Assembly: GCA_037142475.1 (NCBI GenBank)
Contig: JBAXAR010000063.1
Location: 1-11,328 of the forward strand
Direction: 5' to 3'
From: CAIUMH01 sp037142475
GTDB taxonomy: Bacteria > Actinomycetota > Acidimicrobiia > Acidimicrobiales > RAAP-2
Length of the DNA stretch: 11,328 bases
Shown here: piece after piece, positions 1 through 6,109 of the stretch
Layout: each line of letters begins with the position of its first letter
How positions within the stretch are numbered: position 1 is the stretch's first letter
Made by a program: the position numbers and the translations under genes
The notes under the pieces: generated by a model
Database searches by the model: none
Told to the model about the DNA's origin: nothing
What the model saw: the letters and a program-made list of their open reading frames with translations, nothing else

Positions 1-1
1 G

Positions 2-286
2 GGACGAACCCGCCCTCGGGGATCCGCCGAGAAGCGTCGTGGAGTTCGGACACCCTCCTCCTCAAGTTTCCCAAGTGGCCACACCCTGGCGGCTGCCACC
101 GCAGGCGTCGCCCTTCCCTCAACCACCCTTGGAGCGAGTGGTGGCCTTCTGGCAGCGAGCGTCGTGGGATGGAGCCGAGTCCGGCTTCAGGCGCATCATC
201 AATCCGATGTCCTCGGCGCCCTGGTTATCGGAGCGGGGCTCGGAGTGGGTCTTCGATCACTGATCCGTTGGCTCGAGAGGGAATGA
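2..286 (+). CDS. PAP2-family phosphatase, C-terminal part (5' end outside window)
   Basis: This reading frame is open from base 2 to the TGA at 284-286 (94 codons) and has no start inside the window, so the gene begins to the left. It shows the type 2 phosphatidic acid phosphatase signature. A possible end of motif C1 (Arg-Pro, residues 4-5 as numbered from base 2) is followed by motif C2 PSGH at residues 24-27 and motif C3, SR-x5-H-x3-D, at residues 58-69 (SRVRLQAHHQSD). Stretches between and after the motifs are hydrophobic, as expected for membrane helices carrying the site. Family members remove phosphate from lipid phosphates such as phosphatidic acid or undecaprenyl pyrophosphate; the substrate here cannot be told. 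The next gene starts 28 bp downstream on the same strand, so co-transcription is possible. The motif spacing makes the family call secure; the exact role is unknown. Confidence 0.85.
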   Translation, partial: GRTRPRGSAEKRRGVRTPSSSSFPSGHTLAAATAGVALPSTTLGASGGLLAASVVGWSRVRLQAHHQSDVLGALVIGAGLGVGLRSLIRWLERE

Positions 287-314
287 ACGCGCAGGTTGCG
301 TTGTTGGAGAGCAC

Positions 315-926
315 ATGGCCCTTACCGAATTCTCGCTGCTCTACGACTACCGATGCCCGTTCGCCCGCAACGTCCACCAGCACGTCCTCACCGCTCTCGG
401 GGCTGGGATGGACCTTGCCGTCACGTTCGAGCCGTACACGCTCAGCCAGGGCCACATCAGCGAAGGTGACCAGGACGTCTGGGACAACCCCGCCCATGAC
501 GGAACCCTTATTGCGCTCGAGGCCTCGGTCGCCGTGCGTGACGAATTCCCCGAGCACTTCTCTTCCGTTCATGGAGCGTTCTTTGAGGCTCGCCACGCCC
601 AAGGGATCCCGCTGTCCGATCGGACACAGGTCGGCTCGATCCTCGATACCTGTGGATTGGATCCTGAGGCGGTCTTCTCCGTGGTTGACACTGGCGGCCC
701 GCGCTTCCACATCGCTGATCGGTGGCGCCACTACAACGGAGATCTCGACGTCTTTGGCGTGCCCACCTTTGTGATCAGCGATGAGGATGCTGTCTTTGTT
801 CGGGTGATGACCGGTCCAGACGCCACAGACCCCTCCGCATCGATTGCCCTCGTGCGTCGGATCCTTGACCTGATCGATGAGAATCCAGAGATCAACGAGT
901 TCAAGCACACGCGGCTGAGCCGCTAA
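315..926 (+). CDS. DsbA-family thioredoxin-fold protein, single-cysteine CPFA active site
   Basis: The 203-residue protein starts with a beta strand and a CPFA motif at residues 14-17, the position of the CxxC active site in DsbA-like oxidoreductases. The second cysteine is replaced by Ala17. A cis-proline loop of the thioredoxin fold is recognisable near residues 147-152 (VFGVPT, Pro150), with a helical insertion between. Overall order and length match the DsbA-like family that includes 2-hydroxychromene-2-carboxylate isomerases and the mycobacterial mycothiol-dependent nitroreductase. The C-terminal segment (NEFKHTR, residues 194-200) recalls the latter, from memory. There is no signal peptide, so it is probably cytoplasmic. 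A GGAGA ribosome-binding site at 306-310 lies 4 bases before the ATG and fixes the start. With one cysteine, a transferase/isomerase or monothiol redox role using mycothiol is more likely than disulfide formation; that is inference. The other cysteine, Cys113, is not in the active-site loop. Confidence 0.72.
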   Translation: MALTEFSLLYDYRCPFARNVHQHVLTALGAGMDLAVTFEPYTLSQGHISEGDQDVWDNPAHDGTLIALEASVAVRDEFPEHFSSVHGAFFEARHAQGIPLSDRTQVGSILDTCGLDPEAVFSVVDTGGPRFHIADRWRHYNGDLDVFGVPTFVISDEDAVFVRVMTGPDATDPSASIALVRRILDLIDENPEINEFKHTRLSR

Positions 927-938
927 GCGGTTAGCCCC
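911..938. terminator. Overlapping hairpins between convergent genes
   Basis: GCGGC-TGA-GCCGC at 911-923 forms a 5-bp stem. The overlapping AGCCGC-TAA-GCGGTT at 918-932 forms an alternative 6-bp stem with one G-T wobble. They cover the stop codons of the two convergent genes, which are only 4 bp apart. No T-run follows, so intrinsic termination is plausible but weakly supported. Confidence 0.35.
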
Positions 939-1842
939 GAGCGAGGCTGGCGAGAAACTCAAACGTCGCTTCGCGCTCTGCGGGATTCCCCGAGATAGCG
1001 GCGACCAGTTCAGTGCCCCCTGCCTCCTCAAGAAGACCGATGGCGTCCGTGACCTGCTCAGCGCTGCCGATGAGCGAGATGTCGGCGGGCCGAGCTGCTC
1101 CCTCTTTCTCCAACATTGCGGCATAGGAGGGAAGCGTCGGGTAGATCGAGAAGGCGGCGTCGATGTCATCCTTGGCTCTCGCCGTGTCATCGGTCACACA
1201 GACCGGAAGAGAGACCACCACTCTCGGGGCGGGTCGTCCCGCCTCGGCGGCGGCTTCGTTGATCCGGGGGGCGATGTGGCTTTTGATGGTCGCGGTTCCG
1301 GTCATCCACGTGATGGTTCCATCGGTCATCGCTCCTGTGAGCTTCAGCATCACAGGCGCCAAGGCCGCCACGAGGACCTGCGGCGCCGTCACGTCGGGGA
1401 TGTCGAGCGGTCCAACAGTGACCGCCTTGATGACCTCTCCGTCGACGAGTGCCATCTCCCCATTGAGCATTGGCATCAATGCGGAGAGGTACTCGCGCAT
1501 GTAGCGAGCAGGGCGGTCGTAGGAGTAGCCCCACAGGCCCTCCACGACCATCTGGTGAGAGAGTCCGATGCCGAGGCAGAGCCGTCCACCGGTCGCCGAT
1601 TGAACGGTCAGCGATTGCTGGGCAAGCATCTGGGGGTGCCTGGGATACACCGGGACCACAGCCGTACCGAGCTCGATGTCTCCGACGTGATTGCCGACAA
1701 CGGCGAGGAGCGTCAGGGCATCTTGCCCGAAGATCTGATTCGCCCAGGCACTCTGGAAACCGGCTTCTTTGATCCGTCGGGTCTGGTCAATGGCGTCGGC
1801 GATTGAGCGCTCCACGTCGATAAGTGTTCCGATTCTGATCAT
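931..1842 (-). CDS. Luciferase-like monooxygenase family oxidoreductase, probably F420-dependent
   Basis: The 303-residue protein has the bacterial luciferase-like TIM-barrel architecture. It begins with a short first strand (MIRIGTLID), then the helix and strand around residues 20-36 (IKEAGFQSAWANQ). The conserved IELGTAVVPVYPRHP block at 56-70 is followed by the glycine-rich GGRLCLGIG segment at 85-93. In this family these segments line the flavin or F420 site. Actinobacterial members with this pattern usually bind coenzyme F420 rather than FMN; that assignment is inference. Substrate unknown. The start chosen is the ATG read from 1842: a strong GGGGGAG ribosome-binding site lies just upstream (about 1845-1851 on the complement) and family homology begins there. 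The frame stays open upstream to 2043, but that part is arginine/proline-rich, overlaps purK and looks non-coding. The gene is divergent from purK and convergent with the thioredoxin-fold gene. Confidence 0.85.
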   Translation of the reverse strand: MIRIGTLIDVERSIADAIDQTRRIKEAGFQSAWANQIFGQDALTLLAVVGNHVGDIELGTAVVPVYPRHPQMLAQQSLTVQSATGGRLCLGIGLSHQMVVEGLWGYSYDRPARYMREYLSALMPMLNGEMALVDGEVIKAVTVGPLDIPDVTAPQVLVAALAPVMLKLTGAMTDGTITWMTGTATIKSHIAPRINEAAAEAGRPAPRVVVSLPVCVTDDTARAKDDIDAAFSIYPTLPSYAAMLEKEGAARPADISLIGSAEQVTDAIGLLEEAGGTELVAAISGNPAEREATFEFLASLARG

Positions 1843-1928
1843 GAGACTCCCCCACTGGTCAGCCGCCCCGGTATCGTCGGGGACGTGCACATGACCACGA
1901 AGGCTAGCGGCACGGGCGGTTCGGCCCG
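1843..1928. promoter_or_regulatory. Divergent intergenic region between the monooxygenase gene and purK
   Basis: This 86-bp gap must hold the promoters or leaders of both divergent genes. The complement strand carries the GGGGGAG ribosome-binding site of the monooxygenase. The plus strand holds a GGGGA at 1880-1884 in front of ATG 1891, which opens a 13-codon reading frame whose TGA overlaps the purK ATG. I see no good -35/-10 pair. Confidence 0.4.
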
Positions 1929-1932
1929 ATGA
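1891..1932 (+). CDS. Possible 13-codon leader peptide upstream of purK
   Basis: ATG at 1891 is preceded by GGGGA at a spacing of about 6 bases and encodes MTTKASGTGGSAR. It ends at TGA 1930-1932, which overlaps the purK ATG (1929-1931) as ATGA. purK itself has only a poor ribosome-binding site, so translation of this peptide could deliver ribosomes to purK by coupling. The peptide carries no obvious regulatory codon run. It could equally be chance, or mark a longer untranslated leader. Confidence 0.22.
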   Translation: MTTKASGTGGSAR

Positions 1933-3089
1933 GGGTGGGCATCGTCGGCGGTGGCCAATTGGCCCGGATGATGATGGAGTCCGCCAGCGCGCTCGGTATT
2001 CAGTGCGTGCTCCTCGCCGAATCCGAGAGCGATGCCGCCACACAGTTCTGCACCGAGGTCATCATCGGGAGCCCCCACGACCCCACCGCAATGCAATCAC
2101 TCGCCGATCGGTGCGACGTGGTCACCTTCGATCATGAACTCGTGGATCTGGAGATCTTGGCCGAACTCGCCGCATCGGGGACGCTCGTGAGGCCTAGGCC
2201 AACCTCGCTCCTCTTCGCCGTCGACAAGGCGGCGATGCGTGTCACCCTTGGAGCCTCTGGGCTCCCCATGCCCCGGTTCGTTCTCGTTGAGCCCGGAACG
2301 GACGCCGATCTCGGCGCTCTCGGCGACGACCTTGGCTGGCCTGTTGTCATCAAGGCAGCACGCGGCGGCTACGACGGCCGAGGGGTCTACATCGTCGATG
2401 ACCCGAACGAGGCAGCGCGCGTCGTGGCGGAGCTCCACGCCCACAACACCACGGCTCTCCTCGAGGAGCACGTCGTGATCATCTCTGAACTCGCAGCGCT
2501 GGTGGCTCGGAACCCGAGTGGTGACTTCGTCACGTGGCCGGTGGTGGAGACCGCTCAAGTCGGTGGGGTCTGCCGAGAGGTGCTCGTCCCTGGGTCAGTG
2601 TCCCCCGAGCTCGAGGCCCGAGCCCGCTCCATTGCCGAGCGCGTCGCCGACGTCGTCGGCGTCGAGGGCGTCATGGCGGTCGAGCTCTTTGAAACTTCCG
2701 AGGGTCTCGTAATCAACGAATTGGCGATGCGGCCCCATAATTCCGGCCACTGGACCCAAGATGGATCGGTGACCTCGCAGTTCCAGAATCATCTCCGCAG
2801 CGTCCTGGATCTTCCCCTTGGGAGCACCGAGATGACCGCCGCTCACGTCGCCAGCGTCAACGTCTTCGGCAGTGACACTCCGTTTGATCTCGACGATGGC
2901 CTCCCCACAGCACTCCTCAACGCCGAGGCACACGTCCACCTCTATGGAAAATCTTCCAGACCCGGACGCAAACTGGGTCATGTCACCGCAACTGGTGCTG
3001 ATGCCCTCGAGGTCCGCCGACAGGCGTGGAAGTCTGCAATCGCCCTTGGGACTCCAGTCCCCGATCAGATCAGAGAGGTTCAGCCATGA
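1929..3089 (+). CDS. purK: N5-carboxyaminoimidazole ribonucleotide synthase (PurK)
   Basis: The 386-residue ATP-grasp enzyme uses ATP and bicarbonate to carboxylate AIR to N5-CAIR in de novo purine synthesis, in the cytoplasm. The N-terminal nucleotide-fold signature GIVGGGQLARMM is at residues 4-15. The ATP-grasp lysine block PVVIKAARGGYDGRG is at 138-152, and the family hallmark NELAMRPHNSGHWT at 263-276 carries metal- and ATP-binding residues. Length is normal. The acidic block that usually reads like VDFERELSV is diverged (EEHVVIISELAALVA, 179-193). The start at ATG 1929 begins right at the conserved GIVGGG strand. No strong ribosome-binding site precedes it, and a short upstream frame overlaps it by ATGA. 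The gene overlaps purE by 4 bases (ATGA at 3086-3089), so the two are translationally coupled and supply consecutive pathway steps. Confidence 0.96.
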   Translation: MRVGIVGGGQLARMMMESASALGIQCVLLAESESDAATQFCTEVIIGSPHDPTAMQSLADRCDVVTFDHELVDLEILAELAASGTLVRPRPTSLLFAVDKAAMRVTLGASGLPMPRFVLVEPGTDADLGALGDDLGWPVVIKAARGGYDGRGVYIVDDPNEAARVVAELHAHNTTALLEEHVVIISELAALVARNPSGDFVTWPVVETAQVGGVCREVLVPGSVSPELEARARSIAERVADVVGVEGVMAVELFETSEGLVINELAMRPHNSGHWTQDGSVTSQFQNHLRSVLDLPLGSTEMTAAHVASVNVFGSDTPFDLDDGLPTALLNAEAHVHLYGKSSRPGRKLGHVTATGADALEVRRQAWKSAIALGTPVPDQIREVQP

Positions 3090-3586
3090 GCACCACACCA
3101 CGAGTCGGGATCGTCATGGGCAGCAGCTCCGACCTTGAGGTCATGGCTCCCGCCCACGAGGTCCTCGGACGATTCTCGATTGATGCCGAGATCCACGTCG
3201 TCTCCGCCCACAGGACACCAGAGGCGATGCTCCGCTACGGCGTTGAAGCCGCTGGGCGGGGCTTGGAGGTCATCATTGCCGGAGCGGGGGGCGCCGCCCA
3301 TCTTCCCGGCATGCTGGCATCGGTCACCCCGCTTCCAGTGATTGGGGTTCCCGTCGCCCTCAAGAAGCTCGATGGTCTCGACTCCCTTCTCTCCATCGTT
3401 CAGATGCCGAGGGGTGTCCCCGTGGCGACGGTGGCGATCAACGGGGCCGAGAATGCCGCTCTGCTCGCCATCAGGATCCTGGCGGTGGCAGACCCCATCC
3501 TTCGCGGTCAACTTGATGCCCACCGAGCAGACCTCGCCGCCGCTGCCCAGCAGCAAGATGCTGACCTCACGTCCAGGCTGGCCTGA
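3086..3586 (+). CDS. purE: N5-carboxyaminoimidazole ribonucleotide mutase (PurE, class I)
   Basis: The 166-residue enzyme moves the carboxyl group of N5-CAIR to give CAIR, taking the product of PurK. Conserved class I blocks are complete. The phosphate-binding GSSSD is at residues 12-16 and SAHRTP at 40-45, with the catalytic histidine at 42. The glycine-rich AGAGGAAHLPGM is at 65-76. GVPV at 87-90 precedes the DSLLSIVQMPRGVPVATVAI segment at 99-118. Class I PurE works as an octamer with PurK, consistent with the pair being adjacent. The ATG at 3086 overlaps the purK stop and has AGAGAGG upstream at 3071-3077. An in-frame ATG at 3026 lies inside purK and adds 20 residues with no family similarity, so it was not used. 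The stop overlaps the next ATG as TGATG. Confidence 0.97.
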   Translation: MSTTPRVGIVMGSSSDLEVMAPAHEVLGRFSIDAEIHVVSAHRTPEAMLRYGVEAAGRGLEVIIAGAGGAAHLPGMLASVTPLPVIGVPVALKKLDGLDSLLSIVQMPRGVPVATVAINGAENAALLAIRILAVADPILRGQLDAHRADLAAAAQQQDADLTSRLA

Positions 3587-4437
3587 TGTCAGAGCTGACG
3601 TCACTGCTCGGGCTAGGTGAGTCCGCTCGGCTCGTCATCATGACGGCTGACGACCTTGGGCTGTGTCACGCAGCGAACACCGGTGTCGCCGAGGCCATGG
3701 ATCGAGGACTCGTCACCAGCGCGTCAATCCTCATGCCCGCCCCCTGGTCGAAAGAGGCGGCGGTGACCTACCGCGGCGGCGACGTTGGGGTCTCGCTGGC
3801 GATCACCGCCGAACACGAGTTACTGCGCTTCGGCCCAATCACCCATGCCCCGTCGCTCCTTGGCGGGGACGGTGGTTTTGCCAGCAGCGTGACTGATGCT
3901 CTCGACCACGCCGATCTCGACGAAGTCCGTCGCGAGTGCCGGGCCCAACTCGAACGGGCCATCCTCATGGGCTTCGACGTGACGCACCTCGCCTCGCACC
4001 ATTCAGCCCTGGTCACTCGGCCGGAGTTCTTCGACATCGTCCTCGAACTCGCCGTCGAGTACCAATTGCCACTTCGTCTGGTTTCGGGACCACTCGCCTC
4101 GAATCTCGGCTTTCCGGCTCGTGATCTCGCCCGGGAAGCTGGAGTCGTGGTCCCAGACCGCTTCATCGACACCACCGGAATCGGCCTGCGCAATGGCCTC
4201 GAGCGAGTTCTGGAGGATCTCGACGATGGGGTCACCGAGATCGTGGTGCACCCAGCGTCGGACACCGAGGAACTTCGCGCCTTCGCTGCCGATGCCGATC
4301 AACGCATTGATGATCTCCGGTTGCTCACGCGCGAAGCATCGATCAAGGCGCTGCTCCGGGATCAGGGCGCGACGCTCATTGGTTGGCGGCCGCTGCGTGA
4401 ACTTGCTCGCCGCTCAGCACCATCTATCGGCTGGTGA
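3586..4437 (+). CDS. ChbG/YdjC-like carbohydrate deacetylase homologue with altered metal site
   Basis: The 283-residue protein belongs to the YdjC/ChbG family of metal-dependent deacetylases that act on acetylated sugars such as chitooligosaccharides. The opening strand leads to TADDLGL (residues 20-26, Asp22 and Asp23), followed by the N-x-G-x-x-E-A-x-x-x-G-L-V-T-S pattern at 31-45. The block around 133-139 reads THLASHH, and VVHPA at 220-224 matches the late conserved His-Pro. Two family positions differ. The His of the usual G-x-H-x-x-x-T strand is Ser70 (VGVSLAIT), and the Asp of THLDSH is Ala136. The His is normally a metal ligand, so the protein may be inactive or use another site. It starts at ATG 3586, overlapping the purE stop by one base, and its own stop overlaps the next small gene as GTGA. 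Its role inside a purine operon is not known. Confidence 0.8.
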   Translation: MSELTSLLGLGESARLVIMTADDLGLCHAANTGVAEAMDRGLVTSASILMPAPWSKEAAVTYRGGDVGVSLAITAEHELLRFGPITHAPSLLGGDGGFASSVTDALDHADLDEVRRECRAQLERAILMGFDVTHLASHHSALVTRPEFFDIVLELAVEYQLPLRLVSGPLASNLGFPARDLAREAGVVVPDRFIDTTGIGLRNGLERVLEDLDDGVTEIVVHPASDTEELRAFAADADQRIDDLRLLTREASIKALLRDQGATLIGWRPLRELARRSAPSIGW

Positions 4438-4562
4438 TCGGCACGCCGAAGGTGCTGCGCAGGACCGCGCTGCTTATCGGGATCGTTGTCATCGGGTTCG
4501 CTATCACGATCGTCCTCTTGGAGAGCGCGAGCGTTCTTTCCTGGTCGTGGCTCAGCGGTTGA
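4434..4562 (+). CDS. Small single-span membrane protein, 42 residues, unknown function
   Basis: A GTG at 4434-4436 overlaps the deacetylase stop as GTGA and opens a 42-codon frame ending at TGA 4560-4562. The peptide has a short basic N-terminus (PKVLRR, residues 5-10) and a hydrophobic segment of about 19 residues (TALLIGIVVIGFAITIVLL, 11-29). A short tail containing two tryptophans follows. By the positive-inside rule the N-terminus would be cytoplasmic. I do not recognise the family. Support comes from the coupled 4-base overlap, the clean membrane-helix composition and the filling of an otherwise empty gap. Against it: no ribosome-binding site of its own, a GTG start and short length. A hairpin overlaps its stop codon. 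Confidence 0.5.
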   Translation: MIGTPKVLRRTALLIGIVVIGFAITIVLLESASVLSWSWLSG

Positions 4563-4581
4563 ACCGCTTCGGACGGCGAAG
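4554..4581 (+). terminator. Hairpin(s) at the end of the purK operon
   Basis: AGCGGT-TGA-ACCGCT (4554-4568) is a 6-bp stem with a 3-base loop over the stop of the small membrane protein. An alternative stem, CTTCG-GACGG-CGAAG (4567-4581), follows directly. Neither has a T-run, so they may act as weak terminators or as part of the proS leader. Confidence 0.35.
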
Positions 4582-4661
4582 GTCTTCGGCCTCTCTGGAG
4601 TTCGGTAGCGTTCAGGGGAATCGAACGATGTCTCGATGTGACGAGATGAGATGAGGACCCC
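4563..4661 (+). promoter_or_regulatory. proS leader region
   Basis: These 99 bp before proS hold no further gene that I can support. A small stem TCTCG-ATGTGA-CGAGA lies at 4631-4646, followed by the proS ribosome-binding site GAGGA (4653-4657), 4 bases before the ATG. No T-box specifier or anti-terminator elements are visible. A promoter is likely here if the upstream hairpins terminate, but I cannot point to a convincing -35/-10 pair. Confidence 0.35.
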
Positions 4662-6071
4662 ATGGCCAAGCAGAGCGTGCTGACACCCCAGGCCGACGAC
4701 TTCCCCCGCTGGTATCAGGATCTCCTCACCAAGGCAGAGTTGGCCGAGAATGGGCCAGTTCGGGGCACGATGGTGATCCGGCCCTACGGCTACGGCATCT
4801 GGGAACGGATCCAGGCGGAAATTGACGCCCGGATCAAGGTCTGTGGTGCTCAGAACGCCTACTTCCCGCTCTTTATTCCAGAGAGCTACCTCAAGCGAGA
4901 GGCGGAGCACGTTGAGGGCTTCAGCCCAGAACTTGCGGTGGTTACCCACGCTGGCGGCGAGGAGTTAGCGGAGCCCATCGTCGTTCGGCCGACCTCTGAA
5001 ACCGTCATCGGCGAGTACATGGCCAAATGGATTCAGAGCTACCGGGATCTCCCCTTGCTCCTCAACCAGTGGGCCAACGTCGTGCGCTGGGAGAAGCGAC
5101 CTCGACTCTTCCTTCGGACCTCTGAGTTCCTCTGGCAGGAGGGTCACACCGCCCACAGCACCCGAGAGGACGCCTCTGCCTACGCCAGGCGCATTCACCA
5201 CGAGGTCTATGAGGATTTCCTGCTCAACGTGCTTGCCATGCCCACGCATCTTGGGATCAAGTCGCCTCGGGAGCGATTCGCCGGTGCCATCAACACCATG
5301 ACGTGCGAAGGAATGATGGGAGACGGCAAGGCACTCCAGATGGCCACCAGCCACGAGCTTGGCCAGAACTTCGCCACCGCCTTCGACATCAAGTACCTCG
5401 GAGACGACGGGGTTGAGCATCTCTGTCACACCACCTCGTGGGGCGCCTCGTCCCGCCTCGTTGGGGGCCTGATCATGGGCCACGGTGATGATGACGGCCT
5501 GATTATCCCCCCTCGCCTCGCCCCGACACAGGTGGTGATCTTGTGCGTCCGAGATGAGCCGGAACTCGCCGAGGCTGCCGAAAGACTCCGGGCCGAACTT
5601 GTCGCAGCAGGGATTCGCGTCCACGTTGATGCACGGGGCGGGAGTTTCGGACGCAGGATTACGGACTGGGAGCTCAAGGGAGTGCCGCTGCGAGTTGAGG
5701 TAGGACCACGTGACCTCGCAGAGCAGAAAGTGACCATTGCTCGACGCGATCTCGGCGAGAAGACGACCATCGGCCTCGATGCCCTCGTCGCCACGGCCCT
5801 CGAGTTCCTTGATCAGATTCAGGCAAATCTGCTCGCTCGCGCCATCACTCGGCGGAACGATCGAACCGCAGAGGTCTCCACTCTGGAAGAGGCCGTTGAG
5901 GCGGGCCACGTGGGGTTCGCTCGACTGCCCTGGAGCGTCGTGGGAGACGAGGGAGAGGCAGAACTCAACAAGCACACCCTCAGCGTCCGGTGTCTTCAGC
6001 GTCCTGACGGCTCGATTCCTGATGCCGTCGACGAGACCAACCTTGTCTGCGTCGTGGCCCGATCGTATTAA
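4662..6071 (+). CDS. proS: Prolyl-tRNA synthetase, archaeal/eukaryotic-like (type 3)
   Basis: The 469-residue class II synthetase activates proline with ATP and charges tRNA(Pro) in the cytoplasm. It lacks the large editing insertion of the common bacterial form. Instead it has the short type 3 layout: an N-terminal catalytic core with RPTSET at 109-114, motif 2 around FLRTSEFLWQEGHTAH at 150-165, and motif 3 GASSRLVGGLIMGHGDDDG at 261-279. The anticodon-binding domain follows (about 288-390), then a C-terminal extension ending in Tyr469, a typical end for this type. In many type 3 enzymes the extension holds a four-cysteine zinc site starting with PWCG. Here it reads PWSV (423-426) and only Cys444 and Cys463 remain, so zinc binding is probably lost. 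The ATG at 4662 follows a GAGGA ribosome-binding site. The gene is convergent with mca. Confidence 0.96.
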   Translation: MAKQSVLTPQADDFPRWYQDLLTKAELAENGPVRGTMVIRPYGYGIWERIQAEIDARIKVCGAQNAYFPLFIPESYLKREAEHVEGFSPELAVVTHAGGEELAEPIVVRPTSETVIGEYMAKWIQSYRDLPLLLNQWANVVRWEKRPRLFLRTSEFLWQEGHTAHSTREDASAYARRIHHEVYEDFLLNVLAMPTHLGIKSPRERFAGAINTMTCEGMMGDGKALQMATSHELGQNFATAFDIKYLGDDGVEHLCHTTSWGASSRLVGGLIMGHGDDDGLIIPPRLAPTQVVILCVRDEPELAEAAERLRAELVAAGIRVHVDARGGSFGRRITDWELKGVPLRVEVGPRDLAEQKVTIARRDLGEKTTIGLDALVATALEFLDQIQANLLARAITRRNDRTAEVSTLEEAVEAGHVGFARLPWSVVGDEGEAELNKHTLSVRCLQRPDGSIPDAVDETNLVCVVARSY

Positions 6072-6086
6072 TCAAGCACGACTGAC

Positions 6087-6109
6087 CCGGTCTCGCTGTT
6101 AGAGACCGG
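6087..6109. terminator. Bidirectional hairpin between proS and mca
   Basis: CCGGTCTC (6087-6094) and GAGACCGG (6102-6109) form a perfect 8-bp stem with a 7-base loop. It lies just past the proS stop and overlaps the stop codon and last codons of convergent mca, so it can serve both strands. There is no T-run on either side. Confidence 0.55.

Noticed and set aside
225..1190. Long minus-strand frame of 321 codons
   Set aside because: It lies antisense to the well-supported thioredoxin-fold gene and overlaps the monooxygenase gene in another frame. The composition is Arg/Ser/Gly-rich with no family similarity, so it is a high-GC shadow.
1843..2043. N-terminal extension of the monooxygenase up to 2043
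   Set aside because: The added 67 residues are Arg/Pro/Ser-rich and overlap purK. The strong ribosome-binding site and family homology begin at 1842.
4563..4661. Possible T-box riboswitch before proS
   Set aside because: No T-box sequence, specifier loop or terminator/anti-terminator pair is visible, and the leader is too short.
4965..5975. Minus-strand frame of 336 codons inside proS
   Set aside because: It is antisense to conserved proS coding sequence, has no recognisable domain and is typical of high-GC antisense open frames.
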